This document shows positions 37,101-50,164 of a DNA stretch of 64,000 nucleotides, one piece after another. Location: the NCBI RefSeq assembly GCF_018691265.1, contig NW_024881282.1, positions 48,863,122-48,927,121 on the forward strand. Reading direction: 5' to 3'. Below the pieces are notes generated by a model. The model was not told the origin of the DNA and ran no database searches. It was given only the letters and a program-made list of their open reading frames with translations. Made by a program: the position numbers and the translations under genes. Positions within the stretch are counted from its first letter, which is position 1. Each line of letters starts with the position of its first letter. Origin of the DNA: Tyto alba. Its lineage: Eukaryota; Chordata; Aves; Strigiformes; Tytonidae.

Positions 37101-38232
37101 CGGTAAGTCAGACATCCTTTCCCCTTGGGAGGTTTACTGACTGAATTAAATGAGAAAGTAGAGTGCTTTCTTCCATGGTGTACTCTTACTTTTGAAGCAA
37201 TAGGGAAAGGAACTCATCAGGTACTGAATTTTGCTTTGATTTTCCATTTTCAAGGCAAGCAGTATTTATTGTAGTTTTGTTTTGCTTTGCTTTGTTTCGT
37301 CTTACATTGATAACTGCATAGGAAGATGATGTCTGTGTATGTGTTGGCTGAGGATGTAAAAATAAAAGGGAAAGTATCACAGATACTTTTTAATTATATG
37401 ATAAACATATATTAGAGAATAAAGGTAACTGATGCCTTTAAAGGCTGGCAAAAATATAAAATTTTAACTTGAATTTCATTATTTAAATGCTTCTTATTCC
37501 TAATTGTTAATAATTTCTTAGCTTTGAAGATTTAAAGAGCTATCTACAATGCACTGTTTGCTTCTTCTGAACTTTCATTATTATTATTTTCTTTCATTTG
37601 TTCCAGAACAAAAAAGAGAATAGAGAGTCTAAAGGTGCATGTACCATGCAAAAAATTGAAGTTCTCTTTCATATGCTGTAAACCTAGAGGTATAAATAAA
37701 TGTAGTTATTAGCAATCCTGAAGGCCAGCAATTAGAGAAATTAATTTTTCACTCAATAGGGACAATATTTCACCTGATGCCTACACGTAGTGATTATAAA
37801 CCTGCTTATGTTAGTTTATAATGGTCTGCTATTTCTTACAATAATCATCCATCTGTTGTAGGTATATTAAAGGTTACACTTTTCCATTCATCTGTTTATT
37901 TTTGCCATTGTTAGATCCATATAGAGTCTTACTTAACTGAAACAACAAAAGCAAAATATGTCACAGTAAAACGTGTCTAGCTTGGCAAAGTATAGCAATG
38001 GTAGCACATCTAGGAAATAGGAGGTTGGTTATGAATATTATTATTGCCTCATCAGATATTATGAAGGGGAGTATTAATGTGCTGCCTTAGTTGGCCTCTG
38101 TGTATCACAGTTACGTGTATGTATTTTGTGAAACCAGTTCATAAAAACATTTAAGAGTGTGCTTTTTATAGGACTGGAGTGTTGTGATTTCTGTTTTTTC
38201 TGAATGAGTATTTCTATAACCTGAATAGCTTG

Positions 38233-38290
38233 TTTTTAGATACAGTAATCATAATAACAGCTATGTAGCACTGTATATTTTCAAAGCATT
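38233..38290 (+). repeat. 58-bp dispersed repeat, copy 1
   Basis: The stretch containing CAGCTATGTAGCACTGTATA and TTTTCAAAGCATT matches the copy at 40778-40835 at about 52 of 58 positions in the same orientation. The wording (tagcac ... tttcaaagc) recalls the 3' tails of old CR1/L3-type amniote repeats, but I cannot assign a family. Confidence 0.75.
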
Positions 38291-38345
38291 GGTATGATGG
38301 AGAAAACATGAAGAAGCTCTTTTTCAAAGAGAGTGGTTTTAGTTG

Positions 38346-38402
38346 TTTTTTTTTTTTTTTTTTTTTGTTTTTGTTTTTGTTTTTTTTTTTTTTTTTTTTT
38401 TT
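38346..38402. repeat. T21 and T23 runs joined by (TTTTTG)n
   Basis: Two long T runs flank GTTTTTGTTTTTG. Together they form the longest low-complexity tract in the window, just 56 bp after the first copy of the 58-bp repeat. Confidence 0.9.
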
Positions 38403-40777
38403 CCATAAAAGTATTTGTATGATCTATAGTTCCTTTTCTTATCTTTGAATTCAGTGGCATTTTACCTGGGGAAGACAGGGGAGGATTAGGCTTTGTTAGT
38501 AGTTCAGTAGTCAAAGTGAGAAGTAACCAGATTAAACTGGTTTGGGGTAAACCAGAAAATGTGATGGCAGTATTAGTAAGATAGAGATGTTCTTCTGAAA
38601 AGTGACACAAGTGACTAGCAAGGATACTACACCTAGCTGTGGACCCACAGTTTGGGAAGGGAGGTAAACTGTTACTCTGACCACCTGTAAGTAAAATTGT
38701 TTGACCACATTAAGTCTCAGTTTCTTAATTTTTAAAACATGCAAAGATGCTGTGTGTGTGATGATTTGCTAATGTTTGTAAAAAATGTATCATAGCCCAA
38801 GAAGAAAGTATGTTATGTTGCAGTCACTCTCAGCAGTGTGTTGTCCCTCTGAAAATCCCATTCTCAGCCCTTAGGTCTTCTGAAAGGCTTCACACGTGAG
38901 TGTGTGCATTAAGACACCTTCTGAGTTTCCGATGAAGGGATCGTTCCCTGAAAAGCCTGTCTTGTTGGTAAGTCTCTGGGGAGACCTTCAAAACTCGTGT
39001 TCTCTGAATGACGATGTCTAGCTTGAACAGTAGCAAGCAAATCCAGGTTTACCTCCGATAAAGGAAATTGTGCTCATGTAACAGGAAATATCACCGGTCC
39101 GTGGGGTTATAAGCACTCTTTAAATCATACTATATCAAAGATGTTCTTCTCTTAAGCTTTTATTTGCACTGTTTCTCTAGAGCAGAATATTTCCTAATTT
39201 GTATTTAAAATAAGAGGGTTTATTACAGTGCTTTGTCACTCTAGTATAGAAGTCCATTTGTAGATATTCTATTAACTGTTTTTCTACCCCATGTTGTATA
39301 TCTGCATTTTAATTAGAAAGGAGTAATAGGCCAGTCATTCAACCAAACAGAGTATATCTGAAGATCAAATTAAGATGGCACATTTGTTTCATGACCTGAT
39401 AAAATTGCAATGTTATTCTTTTGATAAAAATTTCTTCTAATCTGGTTTTAACAAATACATTGGGGAAAAAAAAAAAAATTAAAACCTGCTCTTATACTAC
39501 AATTCCCTTGAATACCTGACTTAGCAGAATTCTTTTGACATAATTTTACATCTACAAAGGGCCCGAGATGCAACAAGCAGTAACTATTCTGTTGTGCTTC
39601 AGAATCTGAGACAAACATTTTGATTTGAAAGTAAAAAATTTTAATTGACATTCAAGGATATCTAAAGAACATGATGCAGTCTAACCATAGTAAAATATTT
39701 CAGGAGGGAAATGATTTCCCTAATTTTTTTTTTTTTTAGTGAAATTCTAGAGTGCTGTAAACATTAAAAAATTTTGAATTTTCTCTCCAATGTAAAATCT
39801 CATATTCAACATATCAGACTTTCCTCAAATGATGTGAATTTTACATCTCTGCTTCCTCTCTCCCTCTTTTCAAAATTAGGGTAACTGAAGCCTAACAGAC
39901 CTAACCAGAATTGCTGTCACTATCAAATCTATTGTCTTAAGAAATTTACTCTCTGTGTATGAAGTATCTACAAGTTCCTTCAATGGTATTAATATCCTGA
40001 GTGCATTAGATATGAAGATGAAAGGTATCTGCTCAAATGTTGGTGTCCACACAGAAGTTCAGTCTAGCTGGTCTCCTTTCATAATCAATGGAGGCAAATG
40101 CTCACTTTCATGTCCTCTGGTTCAGTTCTAAAGGAGACTTCTGCACGGGTCAGATGTGTGTTAATTTAAAATTGTCTGACTCTCTCCACTGACTATAAAA
40201 AGAGGCTAGAAGATAGAAATTCTGTGAGGGCATGCTATAAATGTGAGAGAATGTGTATTTTCTGGAGCCCCAGTCAGTTTAAACAGAAAAAAAGTCCTCA
40301 AAATTCCCCAAATAGGTGCCTTCTGGGTAAGGAAGATATGCAAATCTCCTGATGCCTAGAAAATTATAGACACAATAAGGAGTCAGCTGGTAATTTTGGG
40401 CACCTCCAAGCTCTGGTGATGGTTAAATAGGCTCTTTTAGATCGTAGTTTTGGTGGGTTTGAGAGCTGTAAGTCACATGTGGTGTCTAAGACCTCTGAAT
40501 TTGGCCGCATGAACCTGGGAACCCAAGAAAAGTGGAGTTTATTATCTAAGGAGAAATAGAAAAGCGCATAAAACACCAATTCAGAAAGGTGAGAAAGTGC
40601 TAGATTTTCAACACATGCTTATTTCCCACTAACTTTGATGAGACTTATTAGTCCTACAATAACAGGAACTTACGAGATATAAGAAAACATCCTTTAATAA
40701 GACCTCTTTGAGATAACTTCCAGCCTGGTCAAAGATTTCATAACACTTTCCATTCAAAGATGATGTGTGCATGCACA

Positions 40778-40835
40778 TTTTAGATGCAGTAATTGTAATA
40801 GCAGCTATGTAGCACTATATATTTTCAAAGCATTT
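40778..40835 (+). repeat. 58-bp dispersed repeat, copy 2
   Basis: Same sequence as copy 1 with about six substitutions, mostly transitions. Here it continues into TCAAAGCGCATTTTCATAG, which strengthens the resemblance to the GCGCTTT-rich tails of ancient CR1/L3-like or related amniote elements. The family call is from memory of such tails and is tentative. Confidence 0.75.
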
Positions 40836-43800
40836 CAAAGCGCATTTTCATAGTATTATATGTGATTTCAATGCCCTATCTCAGCACTTAAGAAACATAC
40901 ATCAAAGAGTTTTAAACCCTGCCAATCCTACCAGTTCTGTTTCCCCCTTTCTACATAATTAAGTTAATCTTTCAAGGCAAGTTGACACATGTATTCAATT
41001 GGTTACAGGGATTTTTAAGATCATATTTCATATTCTTCTAACAGGCTAGTAACTGGTGAAATCTAACTTGGGAAATTTTCTACCTGCAGTGACAGTTCCT
41101 TATTATTAAATTCAAAATGCATATGTACTGATTGATTTCTGATTAAATCCTTGTCTTCTGGAATGCTCCAGATAATTTTTCTAGACAGTTTCTTTTGCAG
41201 TCAAATATTAAGAGGGAATAATTCACTGTGTTACATGCAATTATTTGCAATAATAGTGATTGTTCAGTAATATTTCCAGAGCTCCATGCAATGGCAACAT
41301 AAACTACAATAAAAAGCTATTATAGTTCAATTTGTTATCATTTTTTCTCGCATTTAGCTGCTTTCATGCATTATTAGTTGAGCTGTGAAATTTATAGGAA
41401 GCTTGAGAAACAAACAGCTGCCTAGTATGGAGCATGAAACCTGCCTTTAGTTACTGCTGGTGTCTTGACTGATGTGCTATTATGCTAAAAGAGTGGTATA
41501 TAAACAGTTTACTGATGAAGGAAGAATCTTTGCTTGGGAGTTTGATCAAGGCCAACTAAATATTAAGGAGAAGGTCATGTGCAGAAAATTGGTTCACTGG
41601 TAAGTGGCAGGATTAAATCAGGGACTTTGCATGACTGATTGTCAAAAGGGAGACAGTAGTAGGGGCTACAAGATAAAAGATTTAATATCATCATAGTGAG
41701 ATGATGGTGAGTCAGATACACCACTCTGAATCTGGACTAACTTCTGAAATTGCTGAACCAGCTTGGGTTTCTCTTTCCCCTGTTTGTCACCGTTGCAGAG
41801 CTATTTCTGCTGAATGTTTTCTGGAGGGCCCATAGCTATCTGTGTTTATTGCCACTTGTTTCTGCATCCCTTTAGGAGAAGCATCCAAGGGAGATGAGCC
41901 AGGGGAGGTGGGAGGGGTTGTGACTAGAACTGTTTGGTGACCTTGGCTTGCAGAACCACTGTGAGCCAGCCTGTCCATCTGGCACCAGGGGAACAGCTAT
42001 GATGGAGGGCAGATGCAGGATTGTTACATTCCGTGGAATTTGTCCAGGCTCACAGTAACATAAGCAGCCTGTTGTTGACAATGGCATGGCTGTTGTTGCT
42101 ATGAGAAACCAACCACATATTGGCAAGAGGGAAAGATTGCAGATTAAATATTTATGTCATGTTTATTTACCTTTTCATTAGGAAAGCAAACAAATTAATT
42201 TCCTATGGCATGGTCAGGTTAAATATAAGATGATGTATTTTTTTATTTTTCCTAGTCAAAATATGGTCTCTCTTTAGATGTACTCTTAAAACATCCTAAA
42301 TAGAGGAACTAGCATGCTGTGGAAGTTACAAAGGAGCCAGTGGCAATGACGTCTTTTCAGCTATGTATATTTTCCAGGGAAGGATCCTATCTTCTAAACA
42401 GAAGCACTTTCTCTCTGTCCTTTGTCACCAAGTGTGCAAGGGCAACTCCCAAAGCTGTTGCACTGACAGGAGGAAACTCTTGTTTCATTTCATGTTTTTC
42501 AGCTCTGGTAATTATGCTAAGGTCCTTCCTCAAAAGTTTTCAGTATTAACTCACCACCTGTGGACATGCCAGTGTGATGGTACAAGCTTCTCGTGATGTA
42601 TGTATGGTTAGTGGTCTGAGTCTAAACTACACACCCCATCCTAGTCTTTCTGTGGGATGTGGTAGATGTTTATGGAAAACTTGTTTTTGACTGTGGCACA
42701 GGCAACTGCCAAAACATGTGTAGAATGGCTATTATGTTAAATAGGTACTGATGATCAGAGCAAATGTTCAGCCCATGCCCAGTTTTTCCCCAGCAAGGCT
42801 GTCTACTTGAGGAATCAGGTTGCTTCTCCCAGGGGAAGCACCATAAATAACCATATAACCAGATGAAGGTCATCTATAAGAAAATTAATTTCAGTTATTT
42901 ATGGTGCGTTTCTCCACTGATGTGCTAAGAGTAGCTCATTTAAAGGTGCACTGCAGCTCCCATTTGTAGAGATGTTCCCTCAGGTAGAGAGAATCCTATT
43001 TTTCTGTTTCATTCCAATATCTAGTGTTGCTTTTGAAGGTTCTGATGGGTTCTTCATTCTTCTTTATTACTTTCTCTTTCTGCCAAGTTGAGAAAATAAA
43101 TAAACTTTTGAAGTCTGGGATTTATTTTCTCTTTCAGTGATTGTGGGTAAATCTCTGTTACAGTAGTCAAAACATGGAACTGGTTATTATATTTTCTCTG
43201 AGCTTTCTCTTTGTTAACAATGTGGACTGAAAATGTAAAAAGTGTAAGAACTGCACAGAATATGCAAGCACACACAAGCACACTTACCCAGGACAGGAAG
43301 AACTTTAGAAATTTTAAACCTGTGCCTCATGGTGGTTTTATCCATGACTTAGATCAGCTGTCCAAATTACATGTATCAGAGAAACAGGAAACTCTGAAGA
43401 AGTACTCCTTCAGTACTGCATGGTGGCAGCAAACTTCTGAAATAAATCAAACTGCCCTATTTATTTTCAGGTAACTTATTTTAAAAAAAAATAATAGGAC
43501 ACTGAATTGAAAAAAAAAAAATGCTTTATCTTTCTATATCAAGTATGTGAGCCTTCCTTTCCCTCCTAACCTGGGAATTCCTCCTGTCTCCTCTGTGAGC
43601 TAGTTAGCACACATGATGAGCAGCTCTCAAATCTAGCCTGAGGTTTAGAGTAAACTCATGCTGAAGATCAAAATGAAGCTTCTAATCAGATGAATGTCAT
43701 TAATTCAAAACGTTTCTACTGGAATTTTCATTAACTTGGGTTGCATCTAAGATAAGAATACTGCCAGAGGCTGAATAAGGCCGTGTTTACTTTTTCTTTT

Positions 43801-46800
43801 GTGCTCAGCTGGTGTAATTGTTAGTATTTTTCTTAGAAATTAGGAGTCCTTTTATGAAACTAAAGTTTTGAAATAGCAACAACTGTTTGCAGTCTCCTAT
43901 AAGTCATTCTCTCTGTTAATCTTAAAAATGGCAATGTCTTAGTCTTAGAAGTGCCTCGGGGAGTCCTAGGTAAGTTTTATTTCACCAGCCATCTCTGTTA
44001 CATCAACCTGTCCACATGTACCTGGTTTACAGTGACAACTGAGTACTTTCAATTTGGCTGGCTGGGTATATGAGAAGTTTACAGTGACTTGATGCATATA
44101 TATCACCCAGATTTAGTTTAATAAACACTTTTTATCATGGCAATAGCCTCATGGAGAAATTTAGCAGGGACCTGGGAGAAATGGAGCTTTCTCACCTACG
44201 CTGTCACCATTTTGAATTTAATTTCAAGCTTACTTCTGAGGTAAGCATGTAAGAGAATATTAATGATTCATAGGCTAGCATTTTATTGCATGTCTGCATA
44301 TCTTAGAAGCCTGCACTGAATACATTTGTTGGTCACGTCTAAATTGCATGAGCCTTTCCAGATAAAAGTAAGATCTTAAGGTCCCAATATCAAGCTGAAT
44401 CTTGGATTGTGTAACAATGGATTTCAGAGTTTGTTTTATTGTTTCTTTATAAATTTGCTATACCTAGTAGATGCAGAACAATACAGCAGCAGTCTGTGCA
44501 CATTGAGTGAGCTTACACACACGCAGGGGGATACAGAGTCAGCATCATATTACCAAAATCGATGTATTTATTCCTGGGTCAGCAAGATTCTTAAGCATGT
44601 GCCCCGTTGAAGCCTCTGTGTCGTCACATTGACTTCAAAAGAATTGCACAGTTACTGTCTTAAACAATCTGACATTGCCAGGCTAGGTTAATTTTTTTGG
44701 CTTACTCTCCCATTTCCCCTGTTCTGTGACACTGGGTTTGTTTCTGGTCTCAGTTCTAACAGCATGAAGCTCCATTGTGTCATACTAAGTTATTCTGTTA
44801 TTACACCAGTGCAGCTGCATTCATTATCAGGTCTTGTATGGTGATGATCAGCCACTGAAAGAGTACAAGCCTGAATCAGCTTATATTTTTGGAAGAGTGT
44901 TGATACCAGTTAGCACTGCAGGCAGCCTGGATCTGAATGAAATGAGGGGAAGATGTCTTTAAGCCTGAGCAGGCTGTTGGTGCTCTATCTCATAGATGGG
45001 TGCATGTGTACCACACATAGTCTTATCTAATGGTCTGCTGCCTCCCTAGTGCATCTTATAAATGCCCATTAAACTGATAAATGTTCTTCTTTTACTCTTG
45101 CATGTGACTTGCCTTATTGCCTTCTATTATCTTTCATGGGCCTAAATTTTCAAATGGGCTGCTTCTGATCTCCATGTGCATCCGTTACCACATGTAAATC
45201 TTATATGACCGTATCTTGCATGAGCTGATTTTATGCATTGTCATTTCTGAAGCCAAAAAAACCCCAAAATGTTTTAATATCTGCTTCTATTTACACAGAA
45301 TTTTGTCCCATCTTGTTTTTGTAAGAGCAGTTTTCCACCTACCCTTTATTCTTTCCTTGTATGCAAGAACCTCATGTGCTAAACCAGTTATGGCAATGTC
45401 ACACTGTGGTCTTTTTAGCCTCTTGCAATATACATATTTCAATAACACAGAACTGCAGAAAACAAATATAGTCATGTTTTCACATAGTACTGTTATCAGA
45501 TAAGTAAAATAAAGTAAGAAAAAAACTTTAACTCAACCACTACAGGTAGTGACTTTCTATTTTCCTGGTCTGGTTATCCAATATGGTCATGGATTTGTGA
45601 CAACGAGTAATGTAGTACACCAGCAGCCAGTCCTTCTAGGGCAGGCACAGATCTATCTACAAAAATGCACCAAAATATTCCCTAGTTTCTTCATTTTCAG
45701 TTTATAATGTCTGAGTATTTGGATCATTAGTGGTAAATAAAAAGGGATTTAATAATAGACATTTGAGTACTTTTTCTGGTCATATCCAGCATAATTTTTC
45801 ATACATTTGAAACAAAACTGTTAATGAATATAAAGCTGTGAAACTTAGATTTCCACAATGTTGCTCATCACTTCATATCTGAAGCATTATATCACTTGAT
45901 AGCATATTAGCAGTTGAAATGTTTAATGTAATCCCTACATGTGGAATAAAACTTCCTTTATCTTTTAAACATAGACCTATACTCAGTGAGCAAAACTCCA
46001 TCTCAGCTGGCCTGACACATACTTCAGCTGGGGACATAAGTGACTGTGTTTTTTACAAAAATATTCTCAAAGCCTGTTCCATATTGGTTGTCTAAGAGAA
46101 GCATTATTTCTTGCTTCCCTACTTTTTGCTATCCATAATTTCAGAACCTAGCTTTTAGAATATGTTCCCAGGCTACAGTGTATATCTGTTCCCCAGGATC
46201 CCTGTTGAGATTCTGCTGAAATTTCATGGCTGAAATCTGAAAAAAAAAAAAAAGTGAATAATACATAATTAACTATTTTTTTTATTTCGGAGAACCTCCC
46301 ACCCTGACACTGTAATTATCTGTATCTAAAGGGTTATCTGTTTCCTAGTCATTTACCTTATGAACAAACTACAGTGAACTTAAGAACAAGAACGGCCCCA
46401 GAATAAGGAGACTTGTGTAATGGCAACTGTTCAACAAGCCCTCTTAATCCTTGTAGTGATTTAACATAGAGAATTCTCTGAATCCCAGACAATTTTTGAA
46501 GATTGGGACAAAAACGAAAGCTGTACATGGAAGTGTGGGTAACTATAGGAGCTGCACTAGGACATTATATAATCAAAGAAACAATAGATGAAATTTTACT
46601 CAAGTGAAAAAAATGTCTGTTAAGATATGACAGCAAGGCATGAACTCTCGAAGCACTAACATAAAGTTTGCTATAAATCCCATACAGAAATGGAGATAAA
46701 AGCCCAAGAGTGTCAGATGAAACAGTGTGTACAGACTGAGATTTCTACTGGTTTTATTTTCCATAAATCTAAAGATCTGTGTCAGATTCCCACATTCATA

Positions 46801-48460
46801 TGTTTCCTACAGGGATCCTGGGCAAACAGCCCTCACCAGACCACCTATGTTCTGCATATCCCTCCCTCTATCAAGTATCCTCAATTCCCATTGCAGGAGG
46901 TGCTCACTATTTCACAGGATTGAGCCTGAAAAGCTGTGTATATTTGGCTCTGGTTGACCTCCAACCACTCTATTTGTTTGTTATTTTTATTTTTGTATAG
47001 AAGTAACAGCGGTGCCAGCTGTGCAAAATGGAAAAAAAAAAAAACACCCTTGCTTTGTCTCACTCTCTCTCTGATTTCTTCTGGAGAGAAGCTCTCGTAT
47101 TCAGCGAGCATGCAGCCAGGCTGTTTGTCTGAAGGCCAGTTTTTGTTCTGGGTTGGCAGTATAGTATTTTTGTGAGCTTCCCCCCCACTATCACTGCAGC
47201 TGCACCTGGCAAGAGGAAGCAACCCACAATCTAGAAAGCTCATCAGAACAATAATGTCTGCTTCTCTCTTGACAGGTTAATTAATTGCATGCCATTATAT
47301 TTTGTGTGTGATTTTGGATGGTTTTGATACTTTTCTTTCAACTGCGTTTCCCAGTAGGGTTTGAAAAGGCTGGTTCATTGTCTGCCTGTCTGTCACTTCA
47401 GATGGTGCTTCATACAGAAAGAAGAGTTGGAGAGGAAAAGAAAGAGAGTATGTTGGGGCGTTACAGTTAGAAAATCTTACCCACTAGGAACTGGGATAAA
47501 ATTGCTGATTGGAAAACAAAAATTTTATTTCATTAAATTTTTGGGATTTGAAATCTGTTGTGTAGCCCTTGGGAAGGAAAGGAAAGGTGGAATCCGCATC
47601 AGTCCAAGGCTGTAGTTTGGGGCACGCATTGACTCCTTAGAGACTTTAACATGGTCTTTCACCTCCCCTTGGAGCATCTTAACCCTGAGGTATTGGCTGT
47701 TTTGGTGGGAATACTCTTTTGTGGATGGGAGCAGGGGAGAGCAGAAATTAAATTATTTTCTGGAGAGATTGGAATTCCCAGTGAAAATTTCACAAACAGT
47801 TTTTCTGTGAATAACTGCAGCTTTTCACCTTCTGGATTACATTATTTTAGAAATTAAGGCAGTAGCATGCAAATGATGTGCTAGAACTAAGGGAGTTGAC
47901 CAGACATTATGGTTTTTCAAACTGGAACATTTCCAGAGGTTGTATAACACCTCTTTATGTCCTCCCACCCAAAAATATATTGAGACTTATGGGAGGAAGA
48001 AGTTTGACAGTTTACAGTATTCTTGGAAGATCTACTGCCACAGAAAGTTTTAAAAGACATAAGTGCCATATTCATGTATGAAGACTGTCTTGGAAAAACA
48101 GGGTAACATATCAATGTCCACATCCAACATAAAGGATGATATTATTAGAAATGTGTTATTTGTATGCAAGTGTGTAGGTTTGGAGGGCATCGGTTATATG
48201 GCCTGAGACAGCAGCTTTGTCTCCACACAAGACCCTTTCATTTGTCAGTGAAAGACCCTGCATGCCATGCACCGTGCTGTCCTTCCAAACGCTCTCAGTA
48301 ATGCGCAGATGTGCCGGGGTTGCCAACGGCTGTTACTGGGCGCTGCTTTTGTGTACTGCTGTGTGCGATGCCAGTGCATAAAGAGTGCCCTGGCATTGGG
48401 GGCTCAACTTCACATGAATGAAGCAGCTGCAAGTGGGCCTATTTGGACTAAGAGAAAAAA

Positions 48461-48481
48461 ACAAACAAACAAACAAACAAA
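48461..48481. repeat. (ACAA)n microsatellite
   Basis: Five ACAA-type tetramers after an A run. A similar but shorter patch is present at 28987-29004. Confidence 0.9.
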
Positions 48482-48614
48482 GCACAACGGACTTTTCCAA
48501 ACAAACTAATTTATAACTGGATGACATTCCATGTACAGGGAATTTTGATTTCAACTAGCAATGACAGAGAAATGAGAGGGCTGAAGGTCTGGGAAACAAG
48601 CTGAATCCCTGTGA

Positions 48615-48893
48615 CATGTGGGCCACAAGTTATTTCTATCTGAACTCCAATGTTTTTCATCTCTTTTCTATACAAGGAAGCTAGAAATAGTCCTTTTTGT
48701 GACACTGGGACATCTGGAGCAGTGTTGTGGCTTGAGAGCTGCTTGCCCTTGCCATGGTGAATTGGAATTGAATTCAGGACCAAGAAGTACTAGAAGTACC
48801 TGGGATCCAAAATCCCAGCCCACACAGTGCAGAATGGTATCATGGATTATTCTGGAGTACTTGAGCTGGGTGGATAAAAAATATTCTGTACAG
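48615..48893 (+). other. Candidate internal or first exon
   Basis: A plus-strand frame is open from 48615 to a textbook splice donor: CAG at 48891-48893 followed by GTGAGTTT. The only in-frame ATG with good context (A at -3, G at +4) is at 48834, leaving 20 codons before the donor, ending KKYSVQ. A 93-base continuation in the same phase is offered by the candidate terminal exon at 49889. Together they would encode about 51 residues of no known family. The frame before 48834 has no ATG start, so the transcript could equally be non-coding. Weak: donor consensus sites also occur alone elsewhere in the window. Confidence 0.18.
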
Positions 48894-49888
48894 GTGAGTT
48901 TGTTATTAATTTAAATTTAGCAAGTAACATCTCTTTTCATTGTTTTCCTCTAGAGAAGAGTGGGACTGGATTTACAGACAGTACTCACTACTGCTATTGT
49001 GAAATAAGATGACTATAGTTTCTTGCAACGCTAAAAATCCCCTTTGTAGCAACATTCTTTCATTTGTTGAATGGACATGCTGCTTTCAACCTTGGTACCT
49101 CAGATGAGTCCTTCATCACACTCATCTGACACCCGTCACTCCCTGTCTCTCCCTAGGGACCAAACTCACAATTACACTAGAGACGTGCACTGAAGGTGCC
49201 TGTTACAAAACTGCTGGTCAAACATGATGATGTGTAAGCAATCTATATTTGAACTGGAAATAGAATATATTCTAAACATCTTTATAAACATAGCATACAT
49301 GGTAAACCCTGCCATGAATGGTACTATTTTGAGCTGTTCATGTGTTGAGGGCAGGGGAAATACCTGACTAGCTGGGATATCATTTATATTCTAGCATATC
49401 TTTTACTAAAGGAAGAAACAGCCTTTTGTTCCTAAAAGGGAGTATAAAGATGACCTCTCTCTGCTGTGTGCTGCAAACCAGCAAGAACCCTCTGGTGCAT
49501 TTAAGTTTGCTTCTGTTTCCCCTAGTCTTTCAGATTTTTCACATATAGTCACTTAATGTGTCTCTGCTCTTGCTTGGCAAAGTAATCCTGCACACTGCAA
49601 GTGATAACTTCATATACACTATTTTACTGAGCATCATCTTTCCTAGTATCTTCAGTCCAAAAACCATCCCTCCCCGCCCCCCCAAAAAAATGCAATACCT
49701 CACCAACCCCTATCTGAATAAAGGTTAATGTTTTAATGCAGTTATTGTATTTCTGAACATCTTAAGACACAGAGAGTCTTAATGTTTAAGAATTGTTTGT
49801 GAGTAACAGTTTCTATGTTAGGAATTAGGAGGCTGTAAAGAACACAGTTACCACTAACATCCTGCTAATTTTTTGGTTTGGTTTTCAG

Positions 49889-50160
49889 TTTCGCCAGGAG
49901 TTACCAGGACAAATTTCATTAGACACCAGGGAAATGGGCTTTTGTTCAAATCCTGAAGAAGCAAACTATCTGAAAAGTTTGTGATGAAATGATTTATCTT
50001 CATATTCTACATCTCAAATTGCAGAATGGTAAGAGAAGAATGAGTAGGTGAACTGATGAAAAAGAGCTGAAGAAACAAGGTGAAAATGAAGTCTGAGCCT
50101 GCCACTAGACTTCTCTGCTTGTATGCTGTTAAATAAAGTTGTTTTTCTTGGCATGCATCA
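49889..50160 (+). other. Candidate terminal exon with poly-A site
   Basis: A good acceptor precedes 49889: branch-like CTAAC at 49854-49858, a T-rich tract, then TTTTCAG ending at 49888. The frame in phase with the upstream donor starts FRQELPGQ and ends YLKSL before TGA at 49982-49984. AATAAA follows at 50132-50137 with the T/G-rich GTTGTTTTTCTTGG just after it, as expected downstream of a cleavage site. Intron length would be 995 bp. No homologue is recognised. It could be the end of a lncRNA or small gene, or a chance alignment of common signals. Confidence 0.2.
50132..50137 (+). terminator. Possible poly-A signal AATAAA
   Basis: AATAAA followed within 20 bases by a GT/T-rich element. It is meaningful only if the candidate exon upstream is real; AATAAA is common in this AT-rich DNA. 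Confidence 0.25.
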
Positions 50161-50164
50161 TTTT

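Larger units (their letters stand above)
22564..38232. other. Unique AT-rich DNA, no gene seen
   Basis: About 15.7 kb with no recognisable gene or transposon. Local features are a GC-richer block open in several frames (24769-25138), a T22 run, an AT/GT-rich patch with a 14-bp palindrome (28050-28155), a CAAA patch at 28987-29004 and overlapping open frames on both strands at 30304-30790. The last lack domains, and the reverse-strand frames across them make coding unlikely. Confidence 0.7.
38403..48614. other. Unique AT-rich DNA, no gene seen
   Basis: Apart from the second 58-bp repeat copy (40778-40835) and A/T runs (39466-39478, 39724-39737, 46240-46253, 47032-47044), nothing is recognisable. 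A minus-strand 63-codon frame at 41787-41978 is rich in Ser, Pro and Thr, and one of 120 codons lies at 46881-47243. Both overlap other frames and have no domain. A CAAA tetramer run lies at 48461-48481. Confidence 0.7.

Noticed and set aside
41787..41978. Ser/Pro/Thr-rich minus-strand frame of 63 codons
   Set aside because: Looks like a disordered protein segment, but is short, overlapped by another minus frame, and lacks flanking splice signals.
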